Positions 9,448-18,186 of a stretch of 64,000 bases of DNA are shown here, one piece after another; the first letter of the stretch is position 1; each line of letters starts with the position of its first letter. This DNA comes from Flavobacteriales bacterium (GTDB taxonomy: Bacteria > Bacteroidota > Bacteroidia > Flavobacteriales_F > PHOS-HE28): positions 194,797-258,796 of the forward strand of contig CP129489.1 of assembly GCA_030584065.1 (NCBI GenBank), in the 5' to 3' direction. The notes below the pieces were generated by a model. That model ran no database searches and was not told where the DNA came from. It saw nothing but the letters and a program-made list of their open reading frames with translations. The position numbers were made by a program, and so were the translations under genes.

Positions 9448-10014
9448 GTGCGCATCCTCCTGCTCGACAACTACGACTCCTTCACGTGGAACCTCTACCA
9501 TGTGCTGGCGCAGCATGCGCCGGTGGAGGTGGTGCGCAACGATGCCATCACGGTGGACGAGGCGGCGCGCTACCCGCGCATCGTCATCTCCCCCGGCCCG
9601 GGCCTGCCGCGCGAGGCGGGCATCACCATGGCGCTGCTGCATGCGCTGCTGCCCACGCACCCCATCCTGGGCGTATGCCTGGGCATGCAGGCGCTGGTGG
9701 AGGCCTGCGGCGGCGCCCTCTACAACCAGCAGCGGGTGCGCCACGGCGTGGCGGTGCCCTGCCTGCCCGAGGAACCGCGCGATGCGCTCTTCGCCGGGCT
9801 GCCCGCACCCTTCGATGCGGGCCTCTACCACAGCTGGGCCGCCGATGAGGCGCGCCTGCCCTCGGCGCTGCGCGTCACCGCGCGCAGCGCCGAAGGCGTG
9901 GTGATGGCCGTGCGCCATGCGCAGCACCCCGCTTGCGGCGTGCAGTTCCACCCGGAAAGCGTGCTCACGCCCCACGGCCCGCGCATCCTGGCCAACTGGC
10001 TGGACAGCGCCTAG
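9448..10014 (+). CDS. Glutamine amidotransferase, anthranilate/aminodeoxychorismate synthase component II
   Basis: 188 residues, GTG start, full length for the class I amidotransferase subunit. It begins LLLDNYDSFTWN, has the oxyanion/nucleophile segment GVCLGMQ (Cys about 74) and the His-Glu pair in GVQFHPES near residue 168. It supplies ammonia from glutamine to a chorismate-using partner. No TrpE or PabB partner is in the window, so trpG and pabA cannot be separated. The SDR gene follows after 36 nt, so it may head the photolyase run. Confidence 0.85.
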   Translation: MRILLLDNYDSFTWNLYHVLAQHAPVEVVRNDAITVDEAARYPRIVISPGPGLPREAGITMALLHALLPTHPILGVCLGMQALVEACGGALYNQQRVRHGVAVPCLPEEPRDALFAGLPAPFDAGLYHSWAADEARLPSALRVTARSAEGVVMAVRHAQHPACGVQFHPESVLTPHGPRILANWLDSA

Positions 10015-10050
10015 GCGAACAACGCGCGCCGTGCGGCGTTCCTCCCGCGC

Positions 10051-10740
10051 ATGGAAGCTCCGATCCTGGTGGTGGGCGGCACGCGCGGCATCGGCCGGCG
10101 CATCGCCGAGCGGCTCATCGCGCGCGGCACGCCTGTGATCACCGCCGCGCGCAGCACCGAAGCGCCGCCCGGCGCGCTGGACCACCTGGTGTGCGATGCG
10201 GTGGGCGAGGGGCTGCCCCTGCACCGGCTGCCCGAGGCGCTCGGCGGCCTGGCCTACTGCCCCGGCAGCATCGACCTGAAGCCGCTGCGCGCGCTGAAGC
10301 CCGACGACCTGCGCGCGGCCTTCGAAGTGAATGCCGTGGGCGCCTTCCGCGCCGTGCAGGCCTGCGCCGACCGGCTGAAGCGGAGCCCGGGCGCAGGCAT
10401 CGTGCTCTTCAGCACCGTGGCCGTGGGCCGCGGCATGGCCTTCCACACTGGCGTGGCCGCCGCGAAGGGTGCGGTGGAAGGCATGATCCGGTCGCTCGCG
10501 GCAGAACTTGCACCCCACGTCCGGGTGAACTGCATCGCACCAAGCCTCACCCGCACACCGCTCGCCGAGAAGCTGCTGAGCACCCCCGAACGGGAGGCCG
10601 CGAGCGCCGAACGCCATCCCCTGAAGCGGGTGGGAGAGGCCGAGGAACTGGCGGCCATGACGGCCTTCCTGTTGAGCGACCAGGCGCGCTGGATCACCGG
10701 GCAGGTAATCGGCGTGGACGGTGGATTGAGCGCCATTTGA
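10051..10740 (+). CDS. SDR family oxidoreductase lacking the catalytic Tyr
   Basis: 229 residues with the Rossmann start VVGGTRGIGRRIAE (TGxxxGxG class), the NAVG segment near 93, Ser in LFSTVAV, and the C-terminal GQVIGVDGGLSAI. The active-site YxxxK is altered: the Lys is present in AAAKGAVEG, but Val occupies the Tyr position four residues before it. The fold is clear, but oxidoreductase activity by the classical mechanism is doubtful. It is followed after 3 nt by the DUF429 gene and belongs to the run leading to two photolyase-type genes. Confidence 0.85.
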   Translation: MEAPILVVGGTRGIGRRIAERLIARGTPVITAARSTEAPPGALDHLVCDAVGEGLPLHRLPEALGGLAYCPGSIDLKPLRALKPDDLRAAFEVNAVGAFRAVQACADRLKRSPGAGIVLFSTVAVGRGMAFHTGVAAAKGAVEGMIRSLAAELAPHVRVNCIAPSLTRTPLAEKLLSTPEREAASAERHPLKRVGEAEELAAMTAFLLSDQARWITGQVIGVDGGLSAI

Positions 10741-10743
10741 ACC

Positions 10744-11325
10744 ATGCGCAGCCGGGTGGGTCACGTGGGCATCGACTTCGGGGCACGCAGCTCCGGCAAC
10801 ACCGCCGTGTGCGTGCATGAGGGCGGACTGTTCCGCTTCCATCGCAGCACCAAGGGGGCTGATGGCGATGCCTGGCTGCAGGAGCTCATCGACGCACTGC
10901 GCCCCGAGGCCATCTACATCGATGCACCGCTGAGCCTGCCGGGGGCCTACATCGGCCGCGGCGAGGACCACTTCTTCCGCGCGGCCGACCGCCAGGCGGG
11001 GGGCATGAGCCCGATGTTCCTCGGCGGCCTCACCGCCCGTGCCATGGCTTTCGCAGCACGCTGGCGCAAGGCCGGCATAGCCGTGCATGAGGCTTATCCC
11101 TCCGCGCTCATCCGACATGCCTGGGAGGGCCTGAAGATCAAGCCCGGCGCGGCCATCCGTCCCAGCCAGCTGCGCATCATGGCCGGCATGGTGCTGATGC
11201 CACCGCCCGAACCCGCCGACCGTCACGAGGCCGATGCCTGGCTCTGCTGGGTGATCGGACACCGCCACCGCACAGGCCAGGCGCAGGTGTTCGGCGTGCC
11301 CGACGAGGGCCTCATCCTGGCCTGA
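10744..11325 (+). CDS. DUF429-like protein (predicted RNase H-fold nuclease)
   Basis: 193 residues. GIDFGARSSGNTAVC at the N-terminus is the first acidic strand of an RNase H-like fold; IDAPLSLPG is the second acidic strand and HEADAWLCW near residue 160 the third. This matches DUF429, a family of predicted nucleases with no proven substrate. It is coupled to the SDR gene (3 nt gap) and ends 3 nt before the DUF2256 gene, which points to one transcript. A role in DNA damage handling would fit the neighbours, but that is inference. Confidence 0.75.
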   Translation: MRSRVGHVGIDFGARSSGNTAVCVHEGGLFRFHRSTKGADGDAWLQELIDALRPEAIYIDAPLSLPGAYIGRGEDHFFRAADRQAGGMSPMFLGGLTARAMAFAARWRKAGIAVHEAYPSALIRHAWEGLKIKPGAAIRPSQLRIMAGMVLMPPPEPADRHEADAWLCWVIGHRHRTGQAQVFGVPDEGLILA

Positions 11326-11328
11326 CCC

Positions 11329-11487
11329 ATGCCCCGCCACCGCCCGCCCAGCGAACGCCCCACGAAGACCTGCGCCACCTGCGGGCTGCCCTTCCAATGG
11401 CGCAAGAAATGGGAGAAGGTGTGGAACGAGGTGAACCACTGCAGCGACCGATGCCGACACGAACGGAACCGCACAAGGCCCGCGTAG
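11329..11487 (+). CDS. DUF2256 zinc-ribbon protein
   Basis: A 52-residue gene. It has two CxxC-type pairs: [10 protein letters not shown] and [12 protein letters not shown], separated by the conserved [12 protein letters not shown]. This is the DUF2256 signature. The family is known to occur beside, or fused to, cryptochrome/photolyase genes, and here it lies directly upstream of one. Its end overlaps the start of the FeS photolyase reading frame. It probably binds one zinc; a role in DNA or partner binding is inferred only. Confidence 0.88.
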   Translation: MPRHRPPSERPTKTCATCGLPFQWRKKWEKVWNEVNHCSDRCRHERNRTRPA

Positions 11488-13031
11488 TGCGGCTGGTGCT
11501 GGGCGACCAGCTGGTGCACGACCACCCGTGGTGGCAGCGCGTGGACCCCGACGTGCTCTACGTGCTCATGGAGGTGAGGCAGGAAACGGACTACGCCTGG
11601 CACCACATCCAGAAGGTGCTCGGCTTCTTCGGGGCCATGCGTCGCTTCGCAGCGCACCTGCGCGCCCAGGGGCATCGCGTCCACTACCTCACGCTCGACG
11701 ACCCCGTGAACCAACAGGACATCGGCCTCAACCTGCAGGCGCTCATCACGCAATGCGGCGCCACGGAGCTAGGCTACCTGCTGCCCGACGAGCACCGCCT
11801 GGACGAGCAACTGAAGCGCTTCGCTGCGACCTGCGGCGTGCCCGTGCAGGTGGCCGACACGCACCACTTCCTCACGGAACGACACGAACTGGCGGACCTG
11901 TTCAAGGGGAAGAAGCAGTACCTGATGGAGCACTTCTACCGCGGGATGCGCGAACGTACCGGACTGCTGATGGAGCGTGGCGCACCGCTCGGAGGCCGCT
12001 GGAACTTCGACCACGACAACCGCCAGCGCCCGCCCAAGGACCATGTGCCGCCCCCACCCCTGCTCTTTGACCACGACCTGCGGGACCTGGAAGCGATGGT
12101 GCGATCGGCCGGCGTGCACACCATCGGCACGGTGGATGCCGCGCACTTCCCCTGGCCGCTGGACCGCGCGGAGAGCCTGGACCTGCTGCGCTACTTCATC
12201 GCCCACCTGCTGCCCCGGTTCGGCACCTACCAGGATGCGATGAGCCCGCACCATTGGGCGATGTACCACGCACGCCTCAGCTTCAGCCTCAACGTGAAGC
12301 TGCTCTCTCCCCTGGAGGTGTGCCGGGCCGCGGAGGAGGCCCATCATGCCGAACCCCAGCGCATCCAACTGGCGCAGGTGGAGGGCTTCGTGCGGCAGAT
12401 CATCGGCTGGCGCGAGTACATGCGCGGGGTCTACTGGGCGCAGATGCCGCGTTATGCCGAACGCAACTTCTTCGGGCACGACCGCCCGCTGCCGCCATGG
12501 TTCTGGACCGGTCGCACGCGCATGGCCTGCCTGCGCGATGCCATCACCGGCAGCCTCACCAACGCCTACGCGCACCACATCCAGCGCTTGATGGTCACCG
12601 GCAACTTCGCGCTGCTCGCAGGTGTGCACCCCGATGAAGTGGATGCGTGGTACCTCGGCATCTACATCGACGCCATCGAGTGGGTGGAGATCACCAACAC
12701 GCGCGGCATGAGCCAGTTCGCCGACGGTGGCATCGTGGGCACCAAGCCCTATGTGAGCAGCGGCGCCTACCTCCACAAGATGGGCCATTCCTGCGGCACC
12801 TGCCATTACAACGTGAACGACCGCACCGGCCCGCGCGCCTGTCCCTTCAACGCGCTCTACTGGCACTTCCTGGCGCGCAACCGCGAACGCTTCCTCAGCG
12901 AGGAGGCTCGGCCCGGCATGATGGTGCGCCTGGGCATGCCCTACCGCACGTGGGACACGATGCCCGCCGCCACGCGCCAGGCCCTGCTGGACAAGGGCGA
13001 TGACCTGTTGAAGCACATCGAGGAGCTGTGA
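11451..13031 (+). CDS. FeS-BCP/CryPro-type photolyase (PhrB-like, predicted (6-4) photolyase)
   Basis: 526 residues from ATG 11451; a GTG at 11487, overlapping the DUF2256 stop by one base, would give 514. The N-terminal Rossmann part opens RLVLGDQLV as in PhrB. The four [4Fe-4S] cysteines fall at about 360, 448, 451 and 464. Their spacing of 88, 3 and 13 equals that of C350/C438/C441/C454 in Agrobacterium PhrB. The FAD-binding C-terminal half contains [10 protein letters not shown] and GHSCGTCHY. The likely reaction is light-driven repair of (6-4) photoproducts with FAD and a lumazine antenna; substrate is inferred from the family. Confidence 0.9.
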   Translation: MPTRTEPHKARVVRLVLGDQLVHDHPWWQRVDPDVLYVLMEVRQETDYAWHHIQKVLGFFGAMRRFAAHLRAQGHRVHYLTLDDPVNQQDIGLNLQALITQCGATELGYLLPDEHRLDEQLKRFAATCGVPVQVADTHHFLTERHELADLFKGKKQYLMEHFYRGMRERTGLLMERGAPLGGRWNFDHDNRQRPPKDHVPPPPLLFDHDLRDLEAMVRSAGVHTIGTVDAAHFPWPLDRAESLDLLRYFIAHLLPRFGTYQDAMSPHHWAMYHARLSFSLNVKLLSPLEVCRAAEEAHHAEPQRIQLAQVEGFVRQIIGWREYMRGVYWAQMPRYAERNFFGHDRPLPPWFWTGRTRMACLRDAITGSLTNAYAHHIQRLMVTGNFALLAGVHPDEVDAWYLGIYIDAIEWVEITNTRGMSQFADGGIVGTKPYVSSGAYLHKMGHSCGTCHYNVNDRTGPRACPFNALYWHFLARNRERFLSEEARPGMMVRLGMPYRTWDTMPAATRQALLDKGDDLLKHIEEL

Positions 13032-14296
13032 GCCGCGCCATCCTCTGGTTCCGGAACGACCTGCGCCTGGCCGACAACCCCGCGCTCACCGCCGCATGCG
13101 CCGCGCATGAAGAGGTGCTGCCCGTGCTCATCATCGATCCCCGGCAGCACGAGGCCTCGCCCTTCGGCTTCGACCGCTCAGGACCGTTCCGCCGCCGCTT
13201 CCTGAAGGAGAGCATCGCCGACCTGGATGCCCAGCTGCGCGCGAAGGGCAGCGCGCTGCATGTGCGCGTGGGCGAACCCGCCGCCGAACTGGCCCACCTC
13301 AGCGAGGTCTGGGGAACCCGGGTGGTGCACGCCCAACAGTTGTACGCGTGGGAGGAGCAGGAACAGGAGCGTGCCGTGGCGGCCGTGCTCGACCTGCGCC
13401 TGCACGCGCCCAACACCTTGTTGCTTCCCGGTGATCTGCCCTTCACGCTGGACAAGCTGCCACACGTCTTCACCGCCTTCCGGCACAAGGTGGAGAAGGG
13501 GAGCCCGGTACGACCGCTGTTGTCGGAGCCGGCATCGTTGCGCTCGCCGGCGACCTGGATGGGACGCGCACTGGATGAGGATGCCCTGCGCGAGGGAACC
13601 ATCACAGATGACCCACGCGCCGTGATGCGCTTCACCGGGGGACGCACGGCAGGGCTGGAACGCCTCGCACAATACCTGGGTCCGGAGCGTCACCTCTCGC
13701 ACTACAAGGAGACCCGCAATGCGCTGCTGGGCGCGGACAACAGCAGCAAGCTCAGCCCCTGGCTCGCGACCGGTGCCGTGAGCGCACGCGAGGTGTGGCA
13801 CGCGGTGAAGCGCTACGAGACCGAGCACGGTGCCAACGAGAGCACCTACTGGCTCGTGTTCGAACTGCTATGGCGCGACTTCTTCCAGTTCACCGCGGCG
13901 AAGCACGGACGGGACCTGTTCCGGCGTGGTGGAATCGCGCACAAACCTCCGACCGGCAATGCCGACCCCCGTCGCTTCGCCGCGTGGTGCGAAGGCCGCA
14001 CCGGTCAGCGCTTCATCGACGCGAACATGCGCGAACTCGCCGCCACCGGCTGGATGAGCAACCGCGGCCGGCAGAACGCGGCCAGCTACCTGGTGCATGA
14101 TCTTGGGCTCGACTGGCGCATGGGTGCCTATTGGTTCGAGCGTATGCTCATCGACTACGACGCATGCAGCAACTGGGGCAACTGGCAGTATGTGGCCGGT
14201 GTGGGCAACGACCCGCGGGAGGGACGACGCTTCGACCCCGAACGGCAGGCGGGGATGTACGATGCCGAGGGCGCCTACAGCCGCCGGTGGGGCTGA
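13028..14296 (+). CDS. DASH-family cryptochrome/photolyase
   Basis: 422 residues starting at a GTG that overlaps the previous stop (GTGA), so the two genes are translationally coupled. The N-terminal antenna domain begins LWFRNDLRLADNPAL. The FAD domain carries YKETRNALLGADNSSKLSPWLA, ESTYWLVFELLWRDFFQF and SNRGRQNAASYLV, all diagnostic of DASH cryptochromes. These repair cyclobutane dimers mainly in single-stranded DNA and may signal. The length is slightly short of the usual 430-500. It is the last gene of the plus-strand run. Confidence 0.92.
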   Translation: MSRAILWFRNDLRLADNPALTAACAAHEEVLPVLIIDPRQHEASPFGFDRSGPFRRRFLKESIADLDAQLRAKGSALHVRVGEPAAELAHLSEVWGTRVVHAQQLYAWEEQEQERAVAAVLDLRLHAPNTLLLPGDLPFTLDKLPHVFTAFRHKVEKGSPVRPLLSEPASLRSPATWMGRALDEDALREGTITDDPRAVMRFTGGRTAGLERLAQYLGPERHLSHYKETRNALLGADNSSKLSPWLATGAVSAREVWHAVKRYETEHGANESTYWLVFELLWRDFFQFTAAKHGRDLFRRGGIAHKPPTGNADPRRFAAWCEGRTGQRFIDANMRELAATGWMSNRGRQNAASYLVHDLGLDWRMGAYWFERMLIDYDACSNWGNWQYVAGVGNDPREGRRFDPERQAGMYDAEGAYSRRWG

Positions 14297-14301
14297 GCGC
14301 C

Positions 14302-15336
14302 TCAGCTGCCGTCGCCCAGCAGCAGCCGCACGGCCTTCCACCCGGGCACCTCGCGCGACACCAGCACGGCGATGGAGGCCAGCGGCAGCAGCAGGATCAT
14401 GCCCGCCACGCCCCACAGCGCGCCCCCGGCGAAGATGATGACCAGCGAGGCCATGGTGCTGAGGCCCAGCTTGCCGCCCACCACCTTGGGGAAGATGAGG
14501 TTGGCCTCCAGGTACTGGACCGTACCGAGCACCGCGATCACGCCGATCGGCATCCAGATGCTGCCGGTGGTGGTCCATGCCAGGCTGATGGGCAGCAGCG
14601 AGCTGAAGATGATGCCCACGTAAGGGATCATGGTGGCCACGGCCGTGAGCATGCCGAAGAGCAGCGCGTTGGGCACGCCGAGCAGCACGAAGCCCAGCGT
14701 GTTGAGCGCGCCCACGATGAGGTAGACCTGCGCCATGCCGCCGATGAAGCGCGCGTAGTTGGTGATGGCCCGCTGCAGCAGGCCGGGCATGCGCGGCGCC
14801 CATTCCGCCGGCACCAGCGCGGTGAGCGCCTGCACGTAGGTGCGCCGGTTGTAGAGCAGCAGCGCGGTGAACACCGGGATGATGAAGAGGTTGAAGAGCA
14901 TGCCGAAGAGTGCGTTCAGCACCGTGCCCATGTAGGGCGCCACGCGGCCGGGCAGGTTGTCCACCAGCGGCCCCCACCAGTCGTTGCGGTGGTCGCGCGC
15001 CAGGTCGGTGAGCACCTGGTTGAGCCAGGCCCACAGCGCGCCGAAGCCGGTGCTGCTCCCGCCGGTGAGCGTGGGCACGCGGTCGAGGAAGGCGCTCACC
15101 TGCCACAGCAGCAGCGCCAGCAGCCCCCCGAAGAGCAGCGCCACGGTGAGCAGCCCCGTGCCGATGGCGGCCCAGCGCGGCAGGCCCCGGCGCTCGAGCC
15201 GCGCCACCAGGGGGTAGAGCACCAGCGCCACCAGCAGGCCATAAAGCAGCGGGATCAGCACCGCGCGGCCCAGGTAGAGCAGCGCGATGACGCAGAGGGC
15301 GATGAGCAGGTTGCGGAGCAGGGGGGAGGGCTGCAC
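14302..15336 (-). CDS. AI-2E family permease (first of two)
   Basis: 344 residues from a GTG at 15334-15336. An in-frame extension to 15477 adds a non-hydrophobic Arg-rich stretch and is rejected. Eight or so hydrophobic segments are visible, with the family's central soluble loop (about 100-170) and the C-terminal GALWGVAGMILLLPL. The family ranges from AI-2 export to Na+/H+ exchange, so the substrate is unknown. A TACTTTCG box ends 4 nt before the GTG, which supports the start and a leaderless mRNA. Compare the paralogue at 24.2-25.4 kb. Confidence 0.85.
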   Translation of the reverse strand: MQPSPLLRNLLIALCVIALLYLGRAVLIPLLYGLLVALVLYPLVARLERRGLPRWAAIGTGLLTVALLFGGLLALLLWQVSAFLDRVPTLTGGSSTGFGALWAWLNQVLTDLARDHRNDWWGPLVDNLPGRVAPYMGTVLNALFGMLFNLFIIPVFTALLLYNRRTYVQALTALVPAEWAPRMPGLLQRAITNYARFIGGMAQVYLIVGALNTLGFVLLGVPNALLFGMLTAVATMIPYVGIIFSSLLPISLAWTTTGSIWMPIGVIAVLGTVQYLEANLIFPKVVGGKLGLSTMASLVIIFAGGALWGVAGMILLLPLASIAVLVSREVPGWKAVRLLLGDGS

Positions 15337-15340
15337 CCGA

Positions 15341-15348
15341 CGAAAGTA
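15341..15348 (-). promoter_or_regulatory. -7 box TACTTTCG, 4 nt before the GTG start
   Basis: On the minus strand TACTTTCG is followed by TCGG and then the GTG of the AI-2E gene. It differs by one base from TAnnTTTG, and its position predicts a transcript that begins at the start codon. Confidence 0.5.
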
Positions 15349-15470
15349 GCCAGCGCGCACCGAGCGCCTCCTGTCAGCGGTCAGCGGCGCCCATCCGGCG
15401 GCGGTGCCACCCATGCACCGCACGGCGCTGCGTGGCGCGGGCGCCGCATCTTTGCCGCGCACCCTGCGCA

Positions 15471-16211
15471 ATGGCATTCAGCAAGTGGATCGGCGGCGGG
15501 CTCGGATGGGCCTTCGGAGGGCCCATCGGCGGCATCCTCGGCTTCGCCATCGGCGCCATGATGGACCACATGAGCGGCCCGCCGGTGGAGGAGGCGCGCC
15601 GCGTGGGCCCCGGCCCGCAGGGCACCACCCCGGGCGACCTGGCCATGAGCCTGGTGGTGCTCACCGCCGCGCTCATGAAGGCCGACGGGCGCGTCACCCA
15701 GCGCGAGCTCGACCATGTGCGCCGTTTCTTCGTGCAGCAGTTCGGCCAGCGGCAGGCCGGCGAGCTGCTCATCCTGCTGCGCGATGCCCTGCAGCGCGAC
15801 ATCCCCGTGATGGACGTGTGCGCGCAGGTGCGCAGCCACATGCCGCACCCCATGCGGCTGCAGCTCATGCACTACCTCATCGGCCTGGCCCATGCCGATG
15901 GCGCGGTGGACCACGCGGAGCTCGCGCTGCTGCGGCGCATGGCCCACGGTCTGGGCATCAGCGACAAGGACCTGGGCTCGCTCAGCGCCATGTTCCGCAC
16001 CGCCGACCCCGGCGCCGCCTACCAGGTGCTGGAGGTGCCGCGCACCGCCACCGACGAGGAGGTGAAGAAGGCCTATCGCCGCATGGCCATGAAGTACCAC
16101 CCGGACAAGGTGGCCCAGCTGGGCGAGGAGGTGCAGAAGGCCGCGCACGAGAAGTTCAAGAAGGTGCAGGAGGCTTACGAGGCCATCCAGAAGGAGCGCG
16201 GCATGAAATGA
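15471..16211 (+). CDS. djlA: DjlA-like co-chaperone (TerB domain plus J domain)
   Basis: 246 residues. A short Gly-rich hydrophobic N-terminus (about 5-30) is followed by a TerB-like helical domain (about 60-165, with the acidic KADGRVTQRELDH and HADGAVDHAEL loops) and a C-terminal J domain (about 182-246) with YHPDKV. The HPD motif is needed to stimulate Hsp70 ATPase. DjlA proteins act at the inner membrane. The ATG at 15471 follows a CATCTTTG box by 16 nt. rimK follows in the same direction, from its own promoter-like box. Confidence 0.85.
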   Translation: MAFSKWIGGGLGWAFGGPIGGILGFAIGAMMDHMSGPPVEEARRVGPGPQGTTPGDLAMSLVVLTAALMKADGRVTQRELDHVRRFFVQQFGQRQAGELLILLRDALQRDIPVMDVCAQVRSHMPHPMRLQLMHYLIGLAHADGAVDHAELALLRRMAHGLGISDKDLGSLSAMFRTADPGAAYQVLEVPRTATDEEVKKAYRRMAMKYHPDKVAQLGEEVQKAAHEKFKKVQEAYEAIQKERGMK

Positions 16212-16252
16212 GCGCTTCACGCGCCGTTCACGCAGGGCCGCGCGCCGGCACC

Positions 16253-16260
16253 TAGCTTTG
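16253..16260 (+). promoter_or_regulatory. -7 box TAGCTTTG upstream of rimK
   Basis: Matches TAnnTTTG exactly and lies 40 nt before the rimK ATG, so rimK probably has its own promoter after djlA. Confidence 0.55.
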
Positions 16261-16300
16261 GCGCCGCATCCAGCGCAACCCGGCGGGGCCTTACGCCAAC

Positions 16301-17173
16301 ATGAACATCGTGGTGCTGTCGCGCGACAGCAAGCTCTACTCCACCAAGCGGCTGGTGGAGGCCTGCGAACGCCGCGGGCACACCGCGCGCGTGGTCAACC
16401 ACGTGAAGTGCGACATCCTCATCCAGCAGCAGGACCCGCAGGTGCTCTACAACGGGCAGCCGCTCACCGGCGTGGATGCCATCATCCCGCGCATCGGCGC
16501 CAGCGTCACCTTCTACGGCACCGCCGTGGTGCGCCAGTTCGAGATGATGAAGGTGTTCACCACCGCCGAGAGCCAGGCCTTGGTGCGCAGCCGCGACAAG
16601 CTGCGCAGCCTGCAGATCCTCACGCGCAGCGGCGTGGGCATCCCCAAGACGGTGTTCACCAATTACAGCAAGGACGTGGGGAGCATCGTGGATAGCGTGG
16701 GCGGCGCCCCCTGCATCATCAAGCTGCTCGAGGGCACGCAGGGCCTGGGCGTGGTGCTGGCCGAGACCAAGAAGGCCGCCATGGCGGTGTGCGAATCGTT
16801 CAACAGCCTCAAGGCGCGCGTCATCGTGCAGGAGTTCATCAAGGAGAGCCGCGGGGTCGACATCAGGGCCTTCGTGGTGGACGGCCGCGTGGTGGGCGCC
16901 ATGAAGCGCACCGGCAAGGAGGGCGAGTTCCGCAGCAACCTGCACCGCGGCGGCACCGCCGAGCTGATCGAGCTCACGCACGAGGAGGAGGTCACCGCCA
17001 TCAAGGCCGCCAAGGCCCTGGGCCTGCACGTGGCCGGGGTGGACCTGCTGCAGAGCGAGCGCGGCCCGCTGGTGATCGAGGTGAACAGTTCGCCCGGCCT
17101 GGAGGGCATCGAGAAGGCCACCGGCCACGACATCGCCGGCGAGATCGTGCGCTTCATCGAGCGCAACGTGTAG
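16301..17173 (+). CDS. rimK: RimK, ATP-grasp ligase (ribosomal protein S6 glutamylation)
   Basis: 290 residues, normal RimK length. The N-terminal preATP domain starts [20 protein letters not shown]; the ATP-grasp domain has [13 protein letters not shown] (phosphate loop), [33 protein letters not shown] and the metal-binding [14 protein letters not shown]. The enzyme adds Glu residues to the C-terminus of S6 or related substrates. A retropepsin-like RimB-type gene lies 4.4 kb downstream on the other strand, so both halves of the modification system may be present. Confidence 0.92.
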   Translation: MNIVVLSRDSKLYSTKRLVEACERRGHTARVVNHVKCDILIQQQDPQVLYNGQPLTGVDAIIPRIGASVTFYGTAVVRQFEMMKVFTTAESQALVRSRDKLRSLQILTRSGVGIPKTVFTNYSKDVGSIVDSVGGAPCIIKLLEGTQGLGVVLAETKKAAMAVCESFNSLKARVIVQEFIKESRGVDIRAFVVDGRVVGAMKRTGKEGEFRSNLHRGGTAELIELTHEEEVTAIKAAKALGLHVAGVDLLQSERGPLVIEVNSSPGLEGIEKATGHDIAGEIVRFIERNV

Positions 17174-17327
17174 AAGCCACCGCTGAGCGGTCCTTGGCGG
17201 CGAGCCGGAGGGATCTTGCAGCCAGCCCTGGCGCGAAGGCTTTGCGGATCTGGACGCGCGGAGTGCGGCGCAACGAGGGATGGCTGCAACAGGCCTGAAG
17301 GATCTTTCCGGATGGCGAGCAGTGCCC

Positions 17328-18131
17328 TCAGCCGCGGCCCAGCCCGGCCAGGAAGTCCAGGCAGAGCGCATTGAAGCGGTCGGCGCGCTCGATGGTCACC
17401 ACATGGCCGCAGCGCGCCACCACCTCCAGCCGCACGGCCGGGTGGCGCCGGGCATAGGCGTGCGCCTCCTGCACGAAGAGGTGGTCCTGCGCGCCCATCA
17501 CCACCAGGTGCGGGATATCCGAGGCCTGCGCGAAGAGGTGCTTCAAGGTGGCATTCAGGCCGCGGTACATCGCCGTCCACTTGCGGAACTCGGCATCGCT
17601 GAGGAAGCGCGACTCGCGGATGAAGACCTTGCGCGAGGCCTCGTGGTTGCGGCGCGGCATCATCACGCGCGCGCTGAGCCGGTAGAACGCCGGGTAGCCG
17701 ATCACCTTCGCCAGGGCCAGGCTCGCGGTGGCCAGCAGCTTCAGGCGCTTGCTGAGCCGCAGGATGGCGCCGCCGTTCACCAGCGAGGCCACGCGTGCAG
17801 GCTGCTGCTCGCGCATGGTGAGGGCGATCACCGTGCCCAGCGACACGCCCACCAGGTGCACCCGGCTGATGCCCACATGGTCCACCACGGCCCAGATGCG
17901 TTGGGCGATGCGGTCGAAGGTGTAGTGGGGCTCGGTGTTGCTGCGGCCCGCCATCTGCCCGTGGCCCGGCAGGTCAACCAGCAGCAGGTTGTGGTGCTGG
18001 CCGAGCACGGGCACCTGCCGCTTCCAGGTCACGGTGCTGCCCCCCGCGCCATGGATCAGCACCAGCCATTCGCCGCCGCTGCGGGTGCGATGCACCTCAT
18101 GGTGGAGCAGGTCACCGGCGTGCGCGGTCAT
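17328..18131 (-). CDS. Alpha/beta hydrolase
   Basis: 267 residues. The oxyanion HGAGGSTVTW lies near residue 26; the nucleophile elbow GVSLGTV is at about 100; the late Asp is in MGAQDHLF and the His in CGHVVTIE. The triad Ser-Asp-His is complete. No signal peptide, so cytoplasmic. A longer reading to 18362 has a non-globular Arg-rich N-terminus. The chosen ATG is preceded by TTCCTTTG-GGC, a -7 box only 3 nt away. The substrate is unknown. Confidence 0.87.
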   Translation of the reverse strand: MTAHAGDLLHHEVHRTRSGGEWLVLIHGAGGSTVTWKRQVPVLGQHHNLLLVDLPGHGQMAGRSNTEPHYTFDRIAQRIWAVVDHVGISRVHLVGVSLGTVIALTMREQQPARVASLVNGGAILRLSKRLKLLATASLALAKVIGYPAFYRLSARVMMPRRNHEASRKVFIRESRFLSDAEFRKWTAMYRGLNATLKHLFAQASDIPHLVVMGAQDHLFVQEAHAYARRHPAVRLEVVARCGHVVTIERADRFNALCLDFLAGLGRG

Positions 18132-18134
18132 GCC

Positions 18135-18142
18135 CAAAGGAA
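18135..18142 (-). promoter_or_regulatory. -7 box TTCCTTTG, 3 nt before ATG
   Basis: Minus-strand TTCCTTTG followed by GGC and ATG. The identical 14-base arrangement recurs before the gene starting at 25361. Confidence 0.55.
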
Positions 18143-18186
18143 CCGACTTCGGCGGGGATGGTTCGCTTACCCGGTGCAGCGGGCCA

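Noticed and set aside
6025..11460. Long minus-strand open frames (780 and 905 codons) opposite the secreted protein and the photolyase run
   Set aside because: They mirror real plus-strand genes in high-GC DNA, are rich in His/Gly/Ala/Arg and have no domain.
17174..17327. Possible inverted repeat after rimK (CGGAGGGATCTTGCAGC and related bases)
   Set aside because: Matches are partial and no second copy was found in the window; too weak to list.
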